In this document: in pieces, positions 1-7,548 of the stretch
Position numbering within the stretch: the stretch's first letter is position 1
Layout: every line of letters begins with the position of its first letter
Assembly: GCA_035487295.1 (NCBI GenBank)
Contig: DATHMH010000034.1
Location: forward strand, 124,001-188,000
Reading direction: 5' to 3'
Length of the DNA: 64,000 nt
Source: QIAW01 sp035487295
GTDB lineage: Bacteria; Acidobacteriota; Terriglobia; Terriglobales; Acidobacteriaceae
The notes under the pieces: generated by a model
What the model was told of the DNA's origin: nothing
Seen by the model: only the letters and a program-made list of their open reading frames with translations
Databases searched by the model: none
Position numbers and translations under genes: made by a program

Positions 1-686
1 TCGTTGCCGTCTTCCCAGGGCCCTTGGCGTCCCTGCCACAATGACGCATAGACGACCTGCGGATTCGCCGGGTCAATCTGCACATCGGCGCCGCCGGTGT
101 TTTCATCTTTGTAGAGCACCTTCTTCCACGATGCGCCGCCATCTTCCGACAGAAAAACTCCGCGCTCGGCACTCGCGCCATAAGGATGCCCCAGCACCGC
201 CGCAAACAAACGGTCGGGATTTTGCGGATCCACGGCCAGCGCCGGGATTTGTTGCCCGTCGCGAAGGCCGAGATGTCTCCAGGTCTTGCCGGCATCTGCC
301 GATCGGTAGATGCCATCGCCGACGGAAAGGTCGGGCCGTTGCAGGCCCTCTCCGCTGCCTGCATAAATGATGTTCGGGTCTGAGGGAGCGACCACGATAT
401 CCCCGATTGATTGCGTCGGCTCGCCGTCAAAGATCGGCATCCACGTACGCCCGTAATCGGTAGACTTCCAGACCCCGCCGTTGACGGCGCCAATGTAGAA
501 GACATTGGGCTGGGAAGGCACGCCGGCCGCGGCCCGCGTGCGTCCGCCGCGAAAAGGGCCGACCATGCGCCAGCGCATTTCGTGGAACATTGTTTCCGAG
601 TATTGCTGGGCACGCGCCGGCGCTGAACACAACAGGGCTGTGGCAAAAACGAAGGCAGCTTTGACAAAACCAGAGAATCGCATCAT
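1..686 (-). CDS. Secreted BNR-repeat (VPS10/sortilin-type) protein, N-terminal part
   Basis: The minus strand is open from an ATG at 686 (a second ATG follows directly at 683) to the window edge, giving about 228 residues of a longer protein. Residues 1-26 form a signal peptide ending in an Ala-rich cleavage site (SAPARAQ), so the product is exported. Next come WRMVGPFRGGRTRAAAGVP and repeated beta-propeller blades with Asp-box signatures such as GVWKSTDYGRTW, GIYRSADAGKTW and GVFLSEDGGASW. This is the pattern of the large BNR/VPS10 'glycosyl hydrolase' proteins that are common in Acidobacteriota. Their substrate is generally unknown. No strong Shine-Dalgarno sequence is visible. The C-terminus lies outside the window. 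Confidence 0.85.
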   Translation of the reverse strand, partial: MMRFSGFVKAAFVFATALLCSAPARAQQYSETMFHEMRWRMVGPFRGGRTRAAAGVPSQPNVFYIGAVNGGVWKSTDYGRTWMPIFDGEPTQSIGDIVVAPSDPNIIYAGSGEGLQRPDLSVGDGIYRSADAGKTWRHLGLRDGQQIPALAVDPQNPDRLFAAVLGHPYGASAERGVFLSEDGGASWKKVLYKDENTGGADVQIDPANPQVVYASLWQGRQGPWEDGN

Positions 687-779
687 GGGAAAGCTTTTGA
701 GAACATCACGGATGCAAAAGAATATATTATCCGAAACTGAAAATCCGGTGTGCAGAGGGCAGTTCTTGCAAATCCAGCC

Positions 780-1556
780 TCAGGAACACGTTCCTTGAGA
801 AAGATTTGCCGGTTTGGGTTTGGCGATCGCAGCATCGAGCGCCGCTTTTTCGTTTTTGCGAAGCGGGCGCACTTTGCCCCTGGCAAGGTCGCCGAGCGCA
901 AGCGGCCCGATGGCGACACGTACGAGCCGCAGCACATCGATGTGAAAATGCGCGAGCATGCGCCGAATCTGCCGGTTCTTGCCCTCGTCGAGAACGATCT
1001 CAAGCCAGGTATTGCGCTCGCCGCTGCGCATGACCCGTACTCGCCTGGCGCGTAGAAAATCTTCATCATCGCAGACTCCGTCGCGCAAGCCCTGCAACAG
1101 AGACTCGCCGGCAGCGGCGTTGATCTGGACGTGGTAGATTTTTTCGAGGTGCGTGTTTGGATCGGTAATCCGCGCCGCCCATTCCGAGTCATTGCTGAGC
1201 AGCAGCAAGCCTTCGCTGGCCTTATCGAGGCGGCCTACGGGACCGAGCCAGGGCAAGGATGCACCCAGCAGGGAATAGATGGTATCGCGGCCCTGCTCGT
1301 CGCTGGCGGTCGTGATGATTCCGCGCGGTTTGTTCAGCATCAGGTAGACTTTCTTTTCCGCCAAGACGCCATGGCCATCCACCTGGATGCGATCGTGAGT
1401 GAGGTCGACCGGCTGCTCCGGATCGCGTCTGGTCCTGCTGTTCAGTGAGACGCGTCCGGCGCGAATCAGCTGCGAAGCTTGTGAGCGCGAGCAGTAACCC
1501 AGCTTTGAGAGCGCGCGAGCCAGCCCGATGCGGCGCGATGTTTTTGGCTCAGCCAC
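780..1556 (-). CDS. Pseudouridine synthase, RluB/RsuA family
   Basis: The protein has 258 residues from a GTG start. An S4 RNA-binding domain spans about residues 10-56 (LARALSKLGYCSRSQA..IRAGRVSLN). It is followed by a catalytic pseudouridine synthase domain with YLMLNKPRGIITT and the motif II GRLDKASEGLLLL, whose Asp111 is the expected nucleophile. The late signature EGKNRQIRRM is also present. Family members isomerise a specific uridine in 23S (RluB) or 16S (RsuA) rRNA. The length and S4 domain fit RluB best, but RsuA/RluE specificity cannot be excluded from sequence alone. The C-terminus is Lys/Ala-rich. It stands alone between the secreted BNR gene and a repeat-rich gap. Confidence 0.88.
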   Translation of the reverse strand: MAEPKTSRRIGLARALSKLGYCSRSQASQLIRAGRVSLNSRTRRDPEQPVDLTHDRIQVDGHGVLAEKKVYLMLNKPRGIITTASDEQGRDTIYSLLGASLPWLGPVGRLDKASEGLLLLSNDSEWAARITDPNTHLEKIYHVQINAAAGESLLQGLRDGVCDDEDFLRARRVRVMRSGERNTWLEIVLDEGKNRQIRRMLAHFHIDVLRLVRVAIGPLALGDLARGKVRPLRKNEKAALDAAIAKPKPANLSQGTCS

Positions 1557-1719
1557 GGCCTAATGGTACGCCAGGCGCGAGTTTCGCCGCGCAACTAACG
1601 CGACGAGACTAAGCGGATGCATGTAACGAGTATGCTTGAGGCCGCGCGGCTTCCCAGGGGAATGTGGGCGGGACGGGAGCGAATCACCGGGTTGGATCGG
1701 GTGGGGGGTGGGGGTATTT

Positions 1720-1846
1720 GAACTGCAGTTCTCAGTTCTCGGTTCCCAGTTCTCAGACCGAAGACATTGTTGGAAGGGGGTGGGGGTTACTAAGTAACCT
1801 CTGAGCGGCCGCAATTTGGGAGGGGGTGGGGGGTATTACTCGAAGT
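1720..1846. repeat. Long intergenic repeat, copy A
   Basis: The copy starts with GAACTGCAGTTCTCAGTTC and tandem (C)AGTTCTC units. It continues through ACATTGTTGGAAGGGGGTGG, the 15-bp palindrome GGTTACTAAGTAACC (1785-1799), CTCTGAGCGG, and a second G-rich block ending in ATTACTCGAAGTAG. The same order recurs at 1932-2140. The G runs (GGGAGGGGGTGGGGGG) could form a quadruplex. Confidence 0.75.
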
Positions 1847-1931
1847 AGTCGATGCAGTGGTAAGCGATTCACAATCAATCAGATAGGAAAATGGCGGAGC
1901 AATGGGGAAGTAGTCTCTGAACCAGTTCTCA

Positions 1932-2140
1932 GAACTGCAGTTCTCAGTTCTCGGTTCTCAGTTCTCAGAATAGATCCTTCCCCTTCGACAAGCTCAGGGT
2001 CAGGATTTCGCCTCGCGGCTCAAACGCCGCGAAAACGGCTCAAGTTCTCAGACCGACGACATTGTTGGAAGGGGGTGGGGGTTACTAAGTAACCTCTGAG
2101 CGGGCGCAATTTGGGAGGGGGTGGGTATTACTCGAGTAAT
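1932..2140. repeat. Long intergenic repeat, copy B, interrupted
   Basis: This repeats copy A from GAACTGCAG through the palindrome GGTTACTAAGTAACC (2080-2094) and the G-rich blocks. It ends in a perfect 14-bp palindrome ATTACTCGAGTAAT (2127-2140), which is degenerate in copy A. It is interrupted by 83 bp at 1969-2051 that copy A lacks. Confidence 0.75.
1969..2051. repeat. 83-bp insertion within repeat copy B
   Basis: Relative to copy A, this segment is extra. It is bounded by identical AGTTCTCAG 9-mers at 1960-1968 and 2043-2051. It contains CCCTTCGACAAGCTCAGGG (1981-1999) and a hairpin TCGCGGC/GCCGCGA (2013-2019 with 2026-2032). The flanking duplication may be a target duplication or simply one more unit of the local tandem repeat. 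Confidence 0.5.
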
Positions 2141-2376
2141 GAATCCGGCAGAGGCAGAAATATCCCGTCGCCTATCCTGAAGCCAGGGAGGCATGGCTCG
2201 AGTTTTCAAAGACCGCGGGGCCAGCGCCAAATTGATCATGCCAAGCAATTGCACCGAAGGCAAGGATTTGATACCAGAGTTCAATTTTGGCGGAGTCAGC
2301 CGGTGGATGCTTCCTTCGCGACTTCGAATATGTGGCGACTTGCGCGGTGGCAGGATACAGCTTCTGTGGAACTGTT

Positions 2377-3042
2377 CTAGTCGCCGTGCTCCAGCGCCTT
2401 GATGATGCCCAACGCCTTATCAAGCCCCAAGCTATAGTTGTGTCCCACGAAGGCGCTTTCGCTGCGGACGGTAGTGACAATCATCACTTCGTTCTCTCCT
2501 GCAGCCTGGCGTAGCGTGACGGAAGCCTCTCCTAATTCGAAGTACTTCTTGGAAGCCACGAAACCCCAGGCCGGCGGCTCGTAGCGGCGGTTCAGGCCGT
2601 CTTTGATCTTTTTGAGCAGCGCCTTGCGGTTTTTGAATTGCTCCGCGGCCGGGCCCTCCACCTCGAGCTTGTCACTTAACATGCCGATGGATTTCTTGAA
2701 TGCAACCTCGGCCGTGCCTGGCAGCTTCAGCACCGCGCGGTAGATGACCGAGGTGATGGCCCCCGACTCGGTCGTCATCACAAACGTTTCGAGCGGCCAC
2801 GGAGCGCCGGGAATAGCAGCATGATAGGCAAAAGTGTTCATGGTTGCCTGGCGCTGCATAACCAGGGACTCGAACAGTTGTTTGCCGAAGCCGAGTGCCG
2901 GAGGCTGCTGCGGGTCGAGCCTCAGGTGTTCGACGGCGACTGCGCCAGAAAAGCCAGCCTTCTGCATTTCTTCGGCCCACCACAACTGCAGCTTCTGGCA
3001 ATCCTCCGCCGGATTTCCGCGTGGGTATCCTTGTTTGTTCAT
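2377..3042 (-). CDS. Hypothetical protein
   Basis: The protein has 221 residues and I do not recognise the family. The ATG is preceded by a strong AAGGGGG ribosome-binding site, which supports both the gene and its start. There is no signal peptide, membrane segment or metal-binding Cys pattern. The sequence reads as a soluble alpha/beta protein, with an aromatic-rich central part (MNTFAYHAAIPGAPWPLETF) and a charged region KFKNRKALLKKIKDGLNRRY-like near residues 135-155. It is flanked by the repeat gap downstream and a secreted hypothetical protein upstream, so context gives no function. Confidence 0.7.
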   Translation of the reverse strand: MNKQGYPRGNPAEDCQKLQLWWAEEMQKAGFSGAVAVEHLRLDPQQPPALGFGKQLFESLVMQRQATMNTFAYHAAIPGAPWPLETFVMTTESGAITSVIYRAVLKLPGTAEVAFKKSIGMLSDKLEVEGPAAEQFKNRKALLKKIKDGLNRRYEPPAWGFVASKKYFELGEASVTLRQAAGENEVMIVTTVRSESAFVGHNYSLGLDKALGIIKALEHGD

Positions 3043-3176
3043 GAGCGGCCCCCTTTCAGAAATTCAATCTGCCCACAGCCGTAGGCTGATTGATCGTACT
3101 CTAGAGCATTTGCAGAATACCTAATACACAGGATCGGCGAAGACAACGAAAAACAATGTGGAAATAATCTTTTTAG

Positions 3177-3200
3177 GCCCACGCCCTGCTTTGCGTGGGC
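3177..3200. other. Hairpin downstream of the 3.2-3.9 kb gene
   Basis: A perfect 8-bp inverted repeat, GCCCACGC (3177-3184) and GCGTGGGC (3193-3200), with an 8-nt loop lies just past the minus-strand stop at 3237. On the minus strand it is followed by CTAAAAAG rather than a clean T run, so it is only a weak terminator candidate. Confidence 0.35.
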
Positions 3201-3236
3201 ATGGGGCACCCGGCAAAGCGTCTGCCTCCTGCAATA

Positions 3237-3929
3237 TCACTTCTCGCTGGCGACTTTGCCGAATTTCTGCGGTACAGAGCGTCCCGAGACCCGCTTCACG
3301 CGTTTTTGAATGTAATCAAGCTCCCACCGACTCTCTGGAAAACAAGCCTTCTCACCCGGAGCCCGATCATAGTTCAAGTCGCCCACATCCAGCAGAACCT
3401 GACTGGAGGCATTGAATCCAAGCGGACGAAAATACAACAAGCAATCTTTGGGAGTCAAGGCTTCGAATAGCGGAGCTAGTTTGATCGCGTAACTCTTGTT
3501 CTTCTCGGCATCGTAAATGACAGGAGTGGTCTCGTCCCAATCGCCGGCCATCGTAGCGGTAGAGAGCAATAGAAACCTGCCGTCTTCAGACCAGCCATCG
3601 ATTTCAAAGGAACTTTCGTTGCCCCATTCGTCGTCTCGCTGTTCTTGAAACACTGTGCGCAGAGGAGTGCCTCGCCGGTTGACAAGTAAGGTCCAGGTAG
3701 TTGCGCACCTCCAGTCATCTTTGCTTTTTGCTTTGACCGTCTTCGCCTGCAAGCGAAGTTTGGCTTGCAGCCCTGATGGCGAAAGGACCACGGCACTGTT
3801 ACTCGCGGGCATGTCTTCATCGCCACACTCAACGGTATCGGTTGAAACCGGCTTCTGGAGCGTCTTTGGATGCTGGGCATATACCGGAATTGCCAGCAGA
3901 ATCGCAAGAGTAATCAAAAGTCTGATCAT
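3237..3929 (-). CDS. Secreted hypothetical protein
   Basis: About 230 residues. I prefer the ATG at 3929 because it gives a clean signal peptide (MIRLLITLAILLAIPVYAQ); an in-frame ATG at 3959 adds ten residues. The mature part has three Cys near residues 36, 75 and 190, and motifs such as DGWSEDGRFLLLSTATM that recall one blade of a WD40/TolB-like propeller, although the protein is too short for a whole propeller. No enzymatic motif is visible. It is probably periplasmic or extracellular and stands alone. Confidence 0.68.
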   Translation of the reverse strand: MIRLLITLAILLAIPVYAQHPKTLQKPVSTDTVECGDEDMPASNSAVVLSPSGLQAKLRLQAKTVKAKSKDDWRCATTWTLLVNRRGTPLRTVFQEQRDDEWGNESSFEIDGWSEDGRFLLLSTATMAGDWDETTPVIYDAEKNKSYAIKLAPLFEALTPKDCLLYFRPLGFNASSQVLLDVGDLNYDRAPGEKACFPESRWELDYIQKRVKRVSGRSVPQKFGKVASEK

Positions 3930-4079
3930 AAACGGATAAAACAATATAACGTGCAGCATTCAACTCTAGGAGCTCTCATTTAAAATTTTCGCCACCTTCA
4001 ACGATAGAATGATCGATTTGTTAACTATAGAGTTACGCCGAAGTCAGACTTCTCAATAACGACAGTACAATCAACACAA

Positions 4080-4938
4080 ATGAACGTCGCTCGGGAGAAA
4101 ATGCGTGTTGATGACGACAGGCTGGTTTGCCCAGAAGTGGGCCGCTGGGCAGAGGAAAAGTACCGGCTCGTCAGTCTGTACGACGAACTCTTTTCGACGG
4201 GTATGAAGAACAAATGGGATAAACGAGTTTACATTGATCTGTACGCAGGAGCTGGATACAGCAGAATTCAGGGAACTTCTACGATACTCAAGGGTTCGCC
4301 AATACTGGCTCTGACTGTTAAGGATCCCTTCGATAAGTACATCTTTTGTGAAGAAGATTCTGAACGTCTGGCAGCGCTCAAAATCCGAGTGAAGCGGATT
4401 GCCCCGGATGCAGATGTGGAGTATGTACCTGAGAGCTGCTATGCCGAGATTGATCGAATCTGCGCCCTCATACCGAAACACTCCCCAAACCAGACAGTAC
4501 TGTCACTTTGTTTCGTTGATCCGTTCGACTTCGGCATTAAGTTTGAAAGTTTGCGTAAGCTCTCGTCCTCTTTTTGTTGATTTCCTCGTACTTCTGGCTA
4601 TTGGAATGGACGCAAACCGGAATTATGACCATTATGTGGACGGAAACTCCCCAAAGATCGATGAAGCTTTGGGAAACACGGCTTGGCGCGAACGATGGAA
4701 ACAAGTCGGCGTTCGCAGGAGCGACTTCAGGCGATTTCTCGCATCCGAATTCGCCAAGAGCATGGAATCTTTGGGTTACCTGCCTCAGGAGTTGCATCAG
4801 ATGAAGGAAGTCAGATCAGACGAAAAAAACTTGCCGCTTTACCACCTGGCGCTATTTTCCCGCAATCAGGCAGCCTATAAGTTCTGGAAAGATGTGCTTA
4901 AGTACGGCACAGACCAGCAGGGACTATTCAAGGAGTAA
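4080..4938 (+). pseudogene. tcmP: Three-Cys-motif partner protein TcmP, single-base frameshift
   Basis: Two adjacent frames together give one continuous TcmP-like protein of about 285 residues. The first part (4080-4580) contains KYRLVSLYDELFSTGMKNKW, YIDLYAGAGYSRI, GSPILAL and CFVDPFDFGIKFESL. The second (up to 4938) continues with VDFLVLLAIGMDANRNY and WRERW. The break lies at a run of five T (4571-4575): with four T the reading passes directly from SSSF into VDFL and skips the TGA at 4578-4580. The family is found next to three-Cys Gp37/Gp68 proteins, as here, with only 2 nt between its stop and the next ATG. The YIDLYAGAG motif resembles a Rossmann nucleotide-binding loop. The event may be a real mutation, programmed slippage or a sequencing error. 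GC is lower than in neighbouring genes. Confidence 0.8.
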
Positions 4939-4940
4939 TC

Positions 4941-5750
4941 ATGGCATTGTTGACGAAAATTGAATGGACGGATGCAACTTGGAATCCTGTTCGTGGGTGC
5001 TCCAAAGTTAGCCCAGGGTGCAAACACTGTTACGCGGAGAGATTTGCCGAGCGGTTTCGTGACGTAAAAGGACATCCGTTTGAACACGGCTTCGATATTC
5101 GTCTCGTGCCTGAAAAACTGGCTGAGCCGCTGCGTTGGAATTCCCCCAAGATGATCTTTGTCAACTCCATGAGCGACCTCTTTCACCAAGAGATACCGCA
5201 CAGCTATATTTCGAAGGTAGCTGCGGTGATGCGCTTGGCGCGCTGGCATACCTACCAAGTGCTCACGAAGCGTTCGGAGCGGTTGCGGGAATTACTCTCT
5301 GGTCCCCTACGACAAGCGGCAGAGGAGGCCCACATCTGGTGGGGCGTTTCCGTCGAAGATCGCAAGTACGGCCTCCCAAGAATCGCCGACTTGCAGGCAG
5401 TGCCTGCCACTGTTCGATTCCTCTCGATTGAGCCGCTTCTGGAAGACCTAGGCACTCTTCAACTGGATGGTATTGCGTGGGTAATCGTTGGCGGTGAGAG
5501 CGGACCCGGGGCACGACCTATGCAGGAAGAATGGGTTCTTTCTATTCGGGAACAATGCCGGGAAGCACGTATTCCATTTTTCTTTAAGCAATGGGGAGGC
5601 GTTCGAAAGAAGACCAGCGGCAGAACCCTACAGGGCAGAACCTATGATGAATACCCGACCAGAGTACAGCACCCTCTCTTGCCCTCTGCAATGCGTGTTC
5701 AATACGCGTCTGAGTTTGAGCAATCAGCATGGGCTGATCTTGTCCACTAG
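4941..5750 (+). CDS. Three-Cys-motif protein, phage Gp37/Gp68 (DUF5131) family
   Basis: The 269-residue protein begins with IEWTDATWNPVRGCSKVSPG and carries the family's Cys signature Cys20-x6-Cys27-x2-Cys30 followed by YAE, which resembles a radical-SAM-type cluster site. Later family features are FVNSMSDLFH, VLTKRSERL, WWGVSVED, FLSIEPLLEDLG, WVIVGGESGPGARPM and FFFKQWGG. The (beta-alpha) pattern fits a radical-SAM-like barrel. The biochemical role of the family is not established to my knowledge; it occurs in phages and bacteria next to TcmP. It starts 2 nt after the tcmP stop, so translation is likely coupled, and the frameshift in tcmP could reduce its expression. Confidence 0.88.
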   Translation: MALLTKIEWTDATWNPVRGCSKVSPGCKHCYAERFAERFRDVKGHPFEHGFDIRLVPEKLAEPLRWNSPKMIFVNSMSDLFHQEIPHSYISKVAAVMRLARWHTYQVLTKRSERLRELLSGPLRQAAEEAHIWWGVSVEDRKYGLPRIADLQAVPATVRFLSIEPLLEDLGTLQLDGIAWVIVGGESGPGARPMQEEWVLSIREQCREARIPFFFKQWGGVRKKTSGRTLQGRTYDEYPTRVQHPLLPSAMRVQYASEFEQSAWADLVH

Positions 5751-5798
5751 AGCCGGTTGGAAATGTCGGCATGTCGGTTGACATAATAATATGTAGCT

Positions 5799-6098
5799 CT
5801 ACTTTTTACGGCTTTTGATGCGCCCAGCTTTCTTTCTTTGCGCTTGCTCATACAGCCTCTGAAGCCGCCGCACTTCGTAAAAACATCGTTGACGGTACTC
5901 AAAGCTGTTGAATACCTGTTCCGGCGGCGCCTGCGTGCAAAGTGGACATATAGCAAACTTTTCGGCTCCCAACACAACAGCACGCAGCTTGTCCTCCCAG
6001 GCTTTATTGGGGTAGTACGGCTGCCCACAGCAGTTGCAGATGAGCTGGACTTCTTGCGTCACGGATTGTCTAGCCTCTAGTCCTAGCTTTGGTTTCAC
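5799..6098 (-). CDS. Small zinc-ribbon protein
   Basis: 99 residues from a GTG start, preceded by a purine-rich GATGAGAAT. Two CxxC knuckles (Cys21-x2-Cys24 within CNCCGQPYYPN, and Cys51-x2-Cys54 in CPLC) form a classic zinc ribbon. The C-terminal third is a basic helix rich in Arg, Lys and Gln (FYEVRRLQRLYEQAQRKK), which could contact nucleic acid. It converges with the three-Cys gene, from which it is 48 nt away, and belongs to the same accessory patch. No specific family is recognised. Confidence 0.6.
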   Translation of the reverse strand: MKPKLGLEARQSVTQEVQLICNCCGQPYYPNKAWEDKLRAVVLGAEKFAICPLCTQAPPEQVFNSFEYRQRCFYEVRRLQRLYEQAQRKKAGRIKSRKK

Positions 6099-6152
6099 GT
6101 GATTCTCATCGCCTCTGGGACCCTTGCGCGCTACTTGAAAGAAGGCGATTAA

Positions 6153-6257
6153 CTACTCATTCGGCCAAATTATTTTGGCGGCGAGGTACCCTCCCACCAT
6201 CAGGATCGGGGTGAGCACGGCCGCGAGCAGAAGCAGTTTGCCGATCCCTCGTATCAT
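6153..6257 (-). CDS. Possible 34-residue membrane peptide
   Basis: An ATG at 6257 opens a 34-codon frame ending in TAG. It encodes a basic N-terminus (MIRGIGK), a hydrophobic stretch of about 20 residues (LLLLAAVLTPILMVGGYLAA) and a short polar tail ending in WPNE. This is the profile of a single-pass small membrane protein, and its codon use (CTG, GCC, ATC) is normal for the region. Evidence against it is the lack of a clear Shine-Dalgarno sequence and the lack of any recognised homologue. A GTG four codons upstream is an alternative start. Confidence 0.35.
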   Translation of the reverse strand: MIRGIGKLLLLAAVLTPILMVGGYLAAKIIWPNE

Positions 6258-6420
6258 GGCGAGGAGCACTTACTGCGGTCGGAAATTGACCAAGCGCAGA
6301 GGAAAGCAAATAAGTAAAAGCAACCTACCATTCCTAATCGCCATCTTCGGGGACTCGTCCACAATTATCCCACTCTGGACCCGCGAACGGCGCAAATTGA
6401 GCGGGAATTTCAATTGACGT

Positions 6421-6450
6421 TTGACCTTCCCTCTCCCAACACGCTAAAAT
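6421..6450 (+). promoter_or_regulatory. Sigma-70-type promoter for rplU-rpmA
   Basis: TTGACC (6421-6426) and TAAAAT (6445-6450) are separated by 18 bp. Each differs from consensus at one position. The pair lies about 100 bp upstream of the rplU start, in a gap with no other purpose. The leader between it and the gene may host regulation, but I see no known L21 leader structure. Confidence 0.65.
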
Positions 6451-6547
6451 AGTTAGGTTTGCCTGCAGTTCCGATCCCTTCTGGGAGCCCTTGCGCGCTG
6501 CCTGTGCGCAGGATGGATTTTGCAAGCTCGAAACTTGGAGGAATTCT

Positions 6548-7036
6548 ATGTTCGCGGTCATCCGCACCGGGGGGAAACAGTATCGTGTTGCTCCCGGAGA
6601 CGTAATTCGCATTGAGAAGCAGGCTGCCGAAAAGGGTACGCTCGAGTTCACCGACGTGCTGGCGGTCAGCGCCGAAGAGGGCAAGATTGGGCGTCCGCAG
6701 GGCGAGGGCGCACGGGTGAGCGGCCAGGTGCTCGAAGAAGGCCGCGGCGACAAGATCCTGGTTTTCCACTACAAGCGCAAAAAGCAGTATAAGAAGCTGC
6801 AGGGACACCGCCAGCCCTTCACCCAGGTGCGCATCACCGAGATCGCCTTCGACGGGCAAAAGTTCACCGCGCCGGAGATCGAAACCCCGGTGAAGGAACC
6901 CAAGCCGAAGAAAGCCAAGCCGGCAGCAAAAGAGGGCGAGGCCAAACATGCCGCCCCGGCACACAAGAAAGCTGCCCATAAGAAAGCAGCGGCCAAAAAA
7001 GGCAAGGCGAAATCAACTTCTAAGAAGAAAAAGTAA
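6548..7036 (+). CDS. rplU: 50S ribosomal protein L21 with Lys/Ala-rich C-terminal tail
   Basis: 162 residues. The start ATG at 6548 is fixed by a strong GGAGG at 6537-6541 and by the universal MFAVIRTGGKQYRV. Residues 1-103 are a normal L21, including the FHYKRKKQYKKLQGHRQPFT rRNA-binding segment. Residues 104-162 form an extra tail of Lys, Ala and Pro with repeats such as HKKAAHKKAAAKKGKAK, which is absent from typical 103-residue L21 proteins. The tail should be disordered and highly basic and may bind RNA or DNA. The gene is the first of the rplU-rpmA unit. Confidence 0.96.
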   Translation: MFAVIRTGGKQYRVAPGDVIRIEKQAAEKGTLEFTDVLAVSAEEGKIGRPQGEGARVSGQVLEEGRGDKILVFHYKRKKQYKKLQGHRQPFTQVRITEIAFDGQKFTAPEIETPVKEPKPKKAKPAAKEGEAKHAAPAHKKAAHKKAAAKKGKAKSTSKKKK

Positions 7037-7075
7037 CAGTCACCGCTAGAAGCTAGTGGCTGGGAGCTTGAAACA

Positions 7076-7342
7076 ATGGCACATAAAAAAGGACTAGGAT
7101 CATCACGCAACGGCCGCGATTCGAACGCGCAGCGGCTGGGAGTCAAAGCATTTGGCGGGCAGCTTGTCCCGGGCGGCACCATCATCGTGCGCCAGCGCGG
7201 CACCCGCATCAAACCCGGGCTCAACGTGGGCCGCGGCAAAGACGACACCCTGTTCGCCAAGGTCACCGGCGTAATCAAGTTCGTGGATCGCGGCGGCATG
7301 GGCAAGTACGTCATGATTGAGCCGGAGAAGAGCAGCAGTTAG
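7076..7342 (+). CDS. rpmA: 50S ribosomal protein L27
   Basis: 88 residues beginning MAHKKGLGSSRNGRDSNAQR, followed by LGVKAFGGQLVPGGTIIVRQ and RGTRIKPGLNVGRGKDDTLF, which are diagnostic of L27. It has no N-terminal extension that would need cleavage, so the flexible N-terminus can reach the peptidyl transferase centre directly. It lies 39 nt after rplU, in the usual rplU-rpmA-obg order, and is closed by a strong terminator at 7389. Confidence 0.97.
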   Translation: MAHKKGLGSSRNGRDSNAQRLGVKAFGGQLVPGGTIIVRQRGTRIKPGLNVGRGKDDTLFAKVTGVIKFVDRGGMGKYVMIEPEKSSS

Positions 7343-7365
7343 CCATTAGCATTTAGCATTTAGCC
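7341..7365. repeat. Short tandem repeat (ATTTAGC type)
   Basis: AGCCATTAGCATTTAGCATT followed by TAGCC is a run of near-identical 7-mers that begins at the rpmA stop codon. It is one of several low-complexity families in the intergenic gaps of this window. Confidence 0.6.
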
Positions 7366-7388
7366 CCAAAGCTGAATGGAGCAAATCA

Positions 7389-7412
7389 GGCCTCGCCGTG
7401 CGGGGCCTTTTT
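7389..7412 (+). terminator. Rho-independent terminator after rpmA
   Basis: GGCCTCGC (7389-7396), loop CGT and GCGGGGCC (7400-7407) form an 8-bp GC-rich stem with one G-U pair. It is followed at once by TTTTT (7408-7412). It ends the rplU-rpmA transcript and separates it from obg. Confidence 0.8.
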
Positions 7413-7486
7413 CGTTTGCGCTGCGCGGCTTGTCGACGCTGCATCCAAGGATCAATTCACAGCGGACGCTGAGAAAAGCAAAAGCG

Positions 7487-7518
7487 AACCACAAAGGGCA
7501 CAAAGGGGCACGAAGGAA
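7487..7518. repeat. Short tandem repeat (ACACAAAGG type)
   Basis: ACCACAAAGGGCACAAAGGG followed by GCACGAAGG is a run of related 9- to 10-mers just upstream of obg. A longer member of the same family lies at 17558-17597. Confidence 0.6.
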
Positions 7519-7548
7519 AAACTAAAGGCCTGGGACTGCAGTTTTTAT

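Larger units (their letters stand above)
1557..2376. other. 820-bp gene-free gap filled with repeats
   Basis: I find no credible gene here; open frames are short and run through repeats. The gap holds two copies of a roughly 125-bp repeat (1720-1846 and 1932-2140), tandem copies of an AGTTCTC-type unit and very G-rich runs (for example 1700-1716). The last part, 2141-2376, has no recognisable feature. Confidence 0.7.

Noticed and set aside
1826..2092. 88-codon plus-strand frame in the repeat gap
   Set aside because: It is made entirely of the tandem repeat units and the 83-bp insertion, so it is not a real gene.
1700..2140. Possible CRISPR array
   Set aside because: Repeats are tandem without unique spacers of constant length and no cas gene is present; no array was found elsewhere either.
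2172..2480. 102-codon minus-strand frame overlapping the end of the 2377-3042 gene
   Set aside because: It overlaps the hypothetical gene that has a strong ribosome-binding site and shows no recognisable motif.
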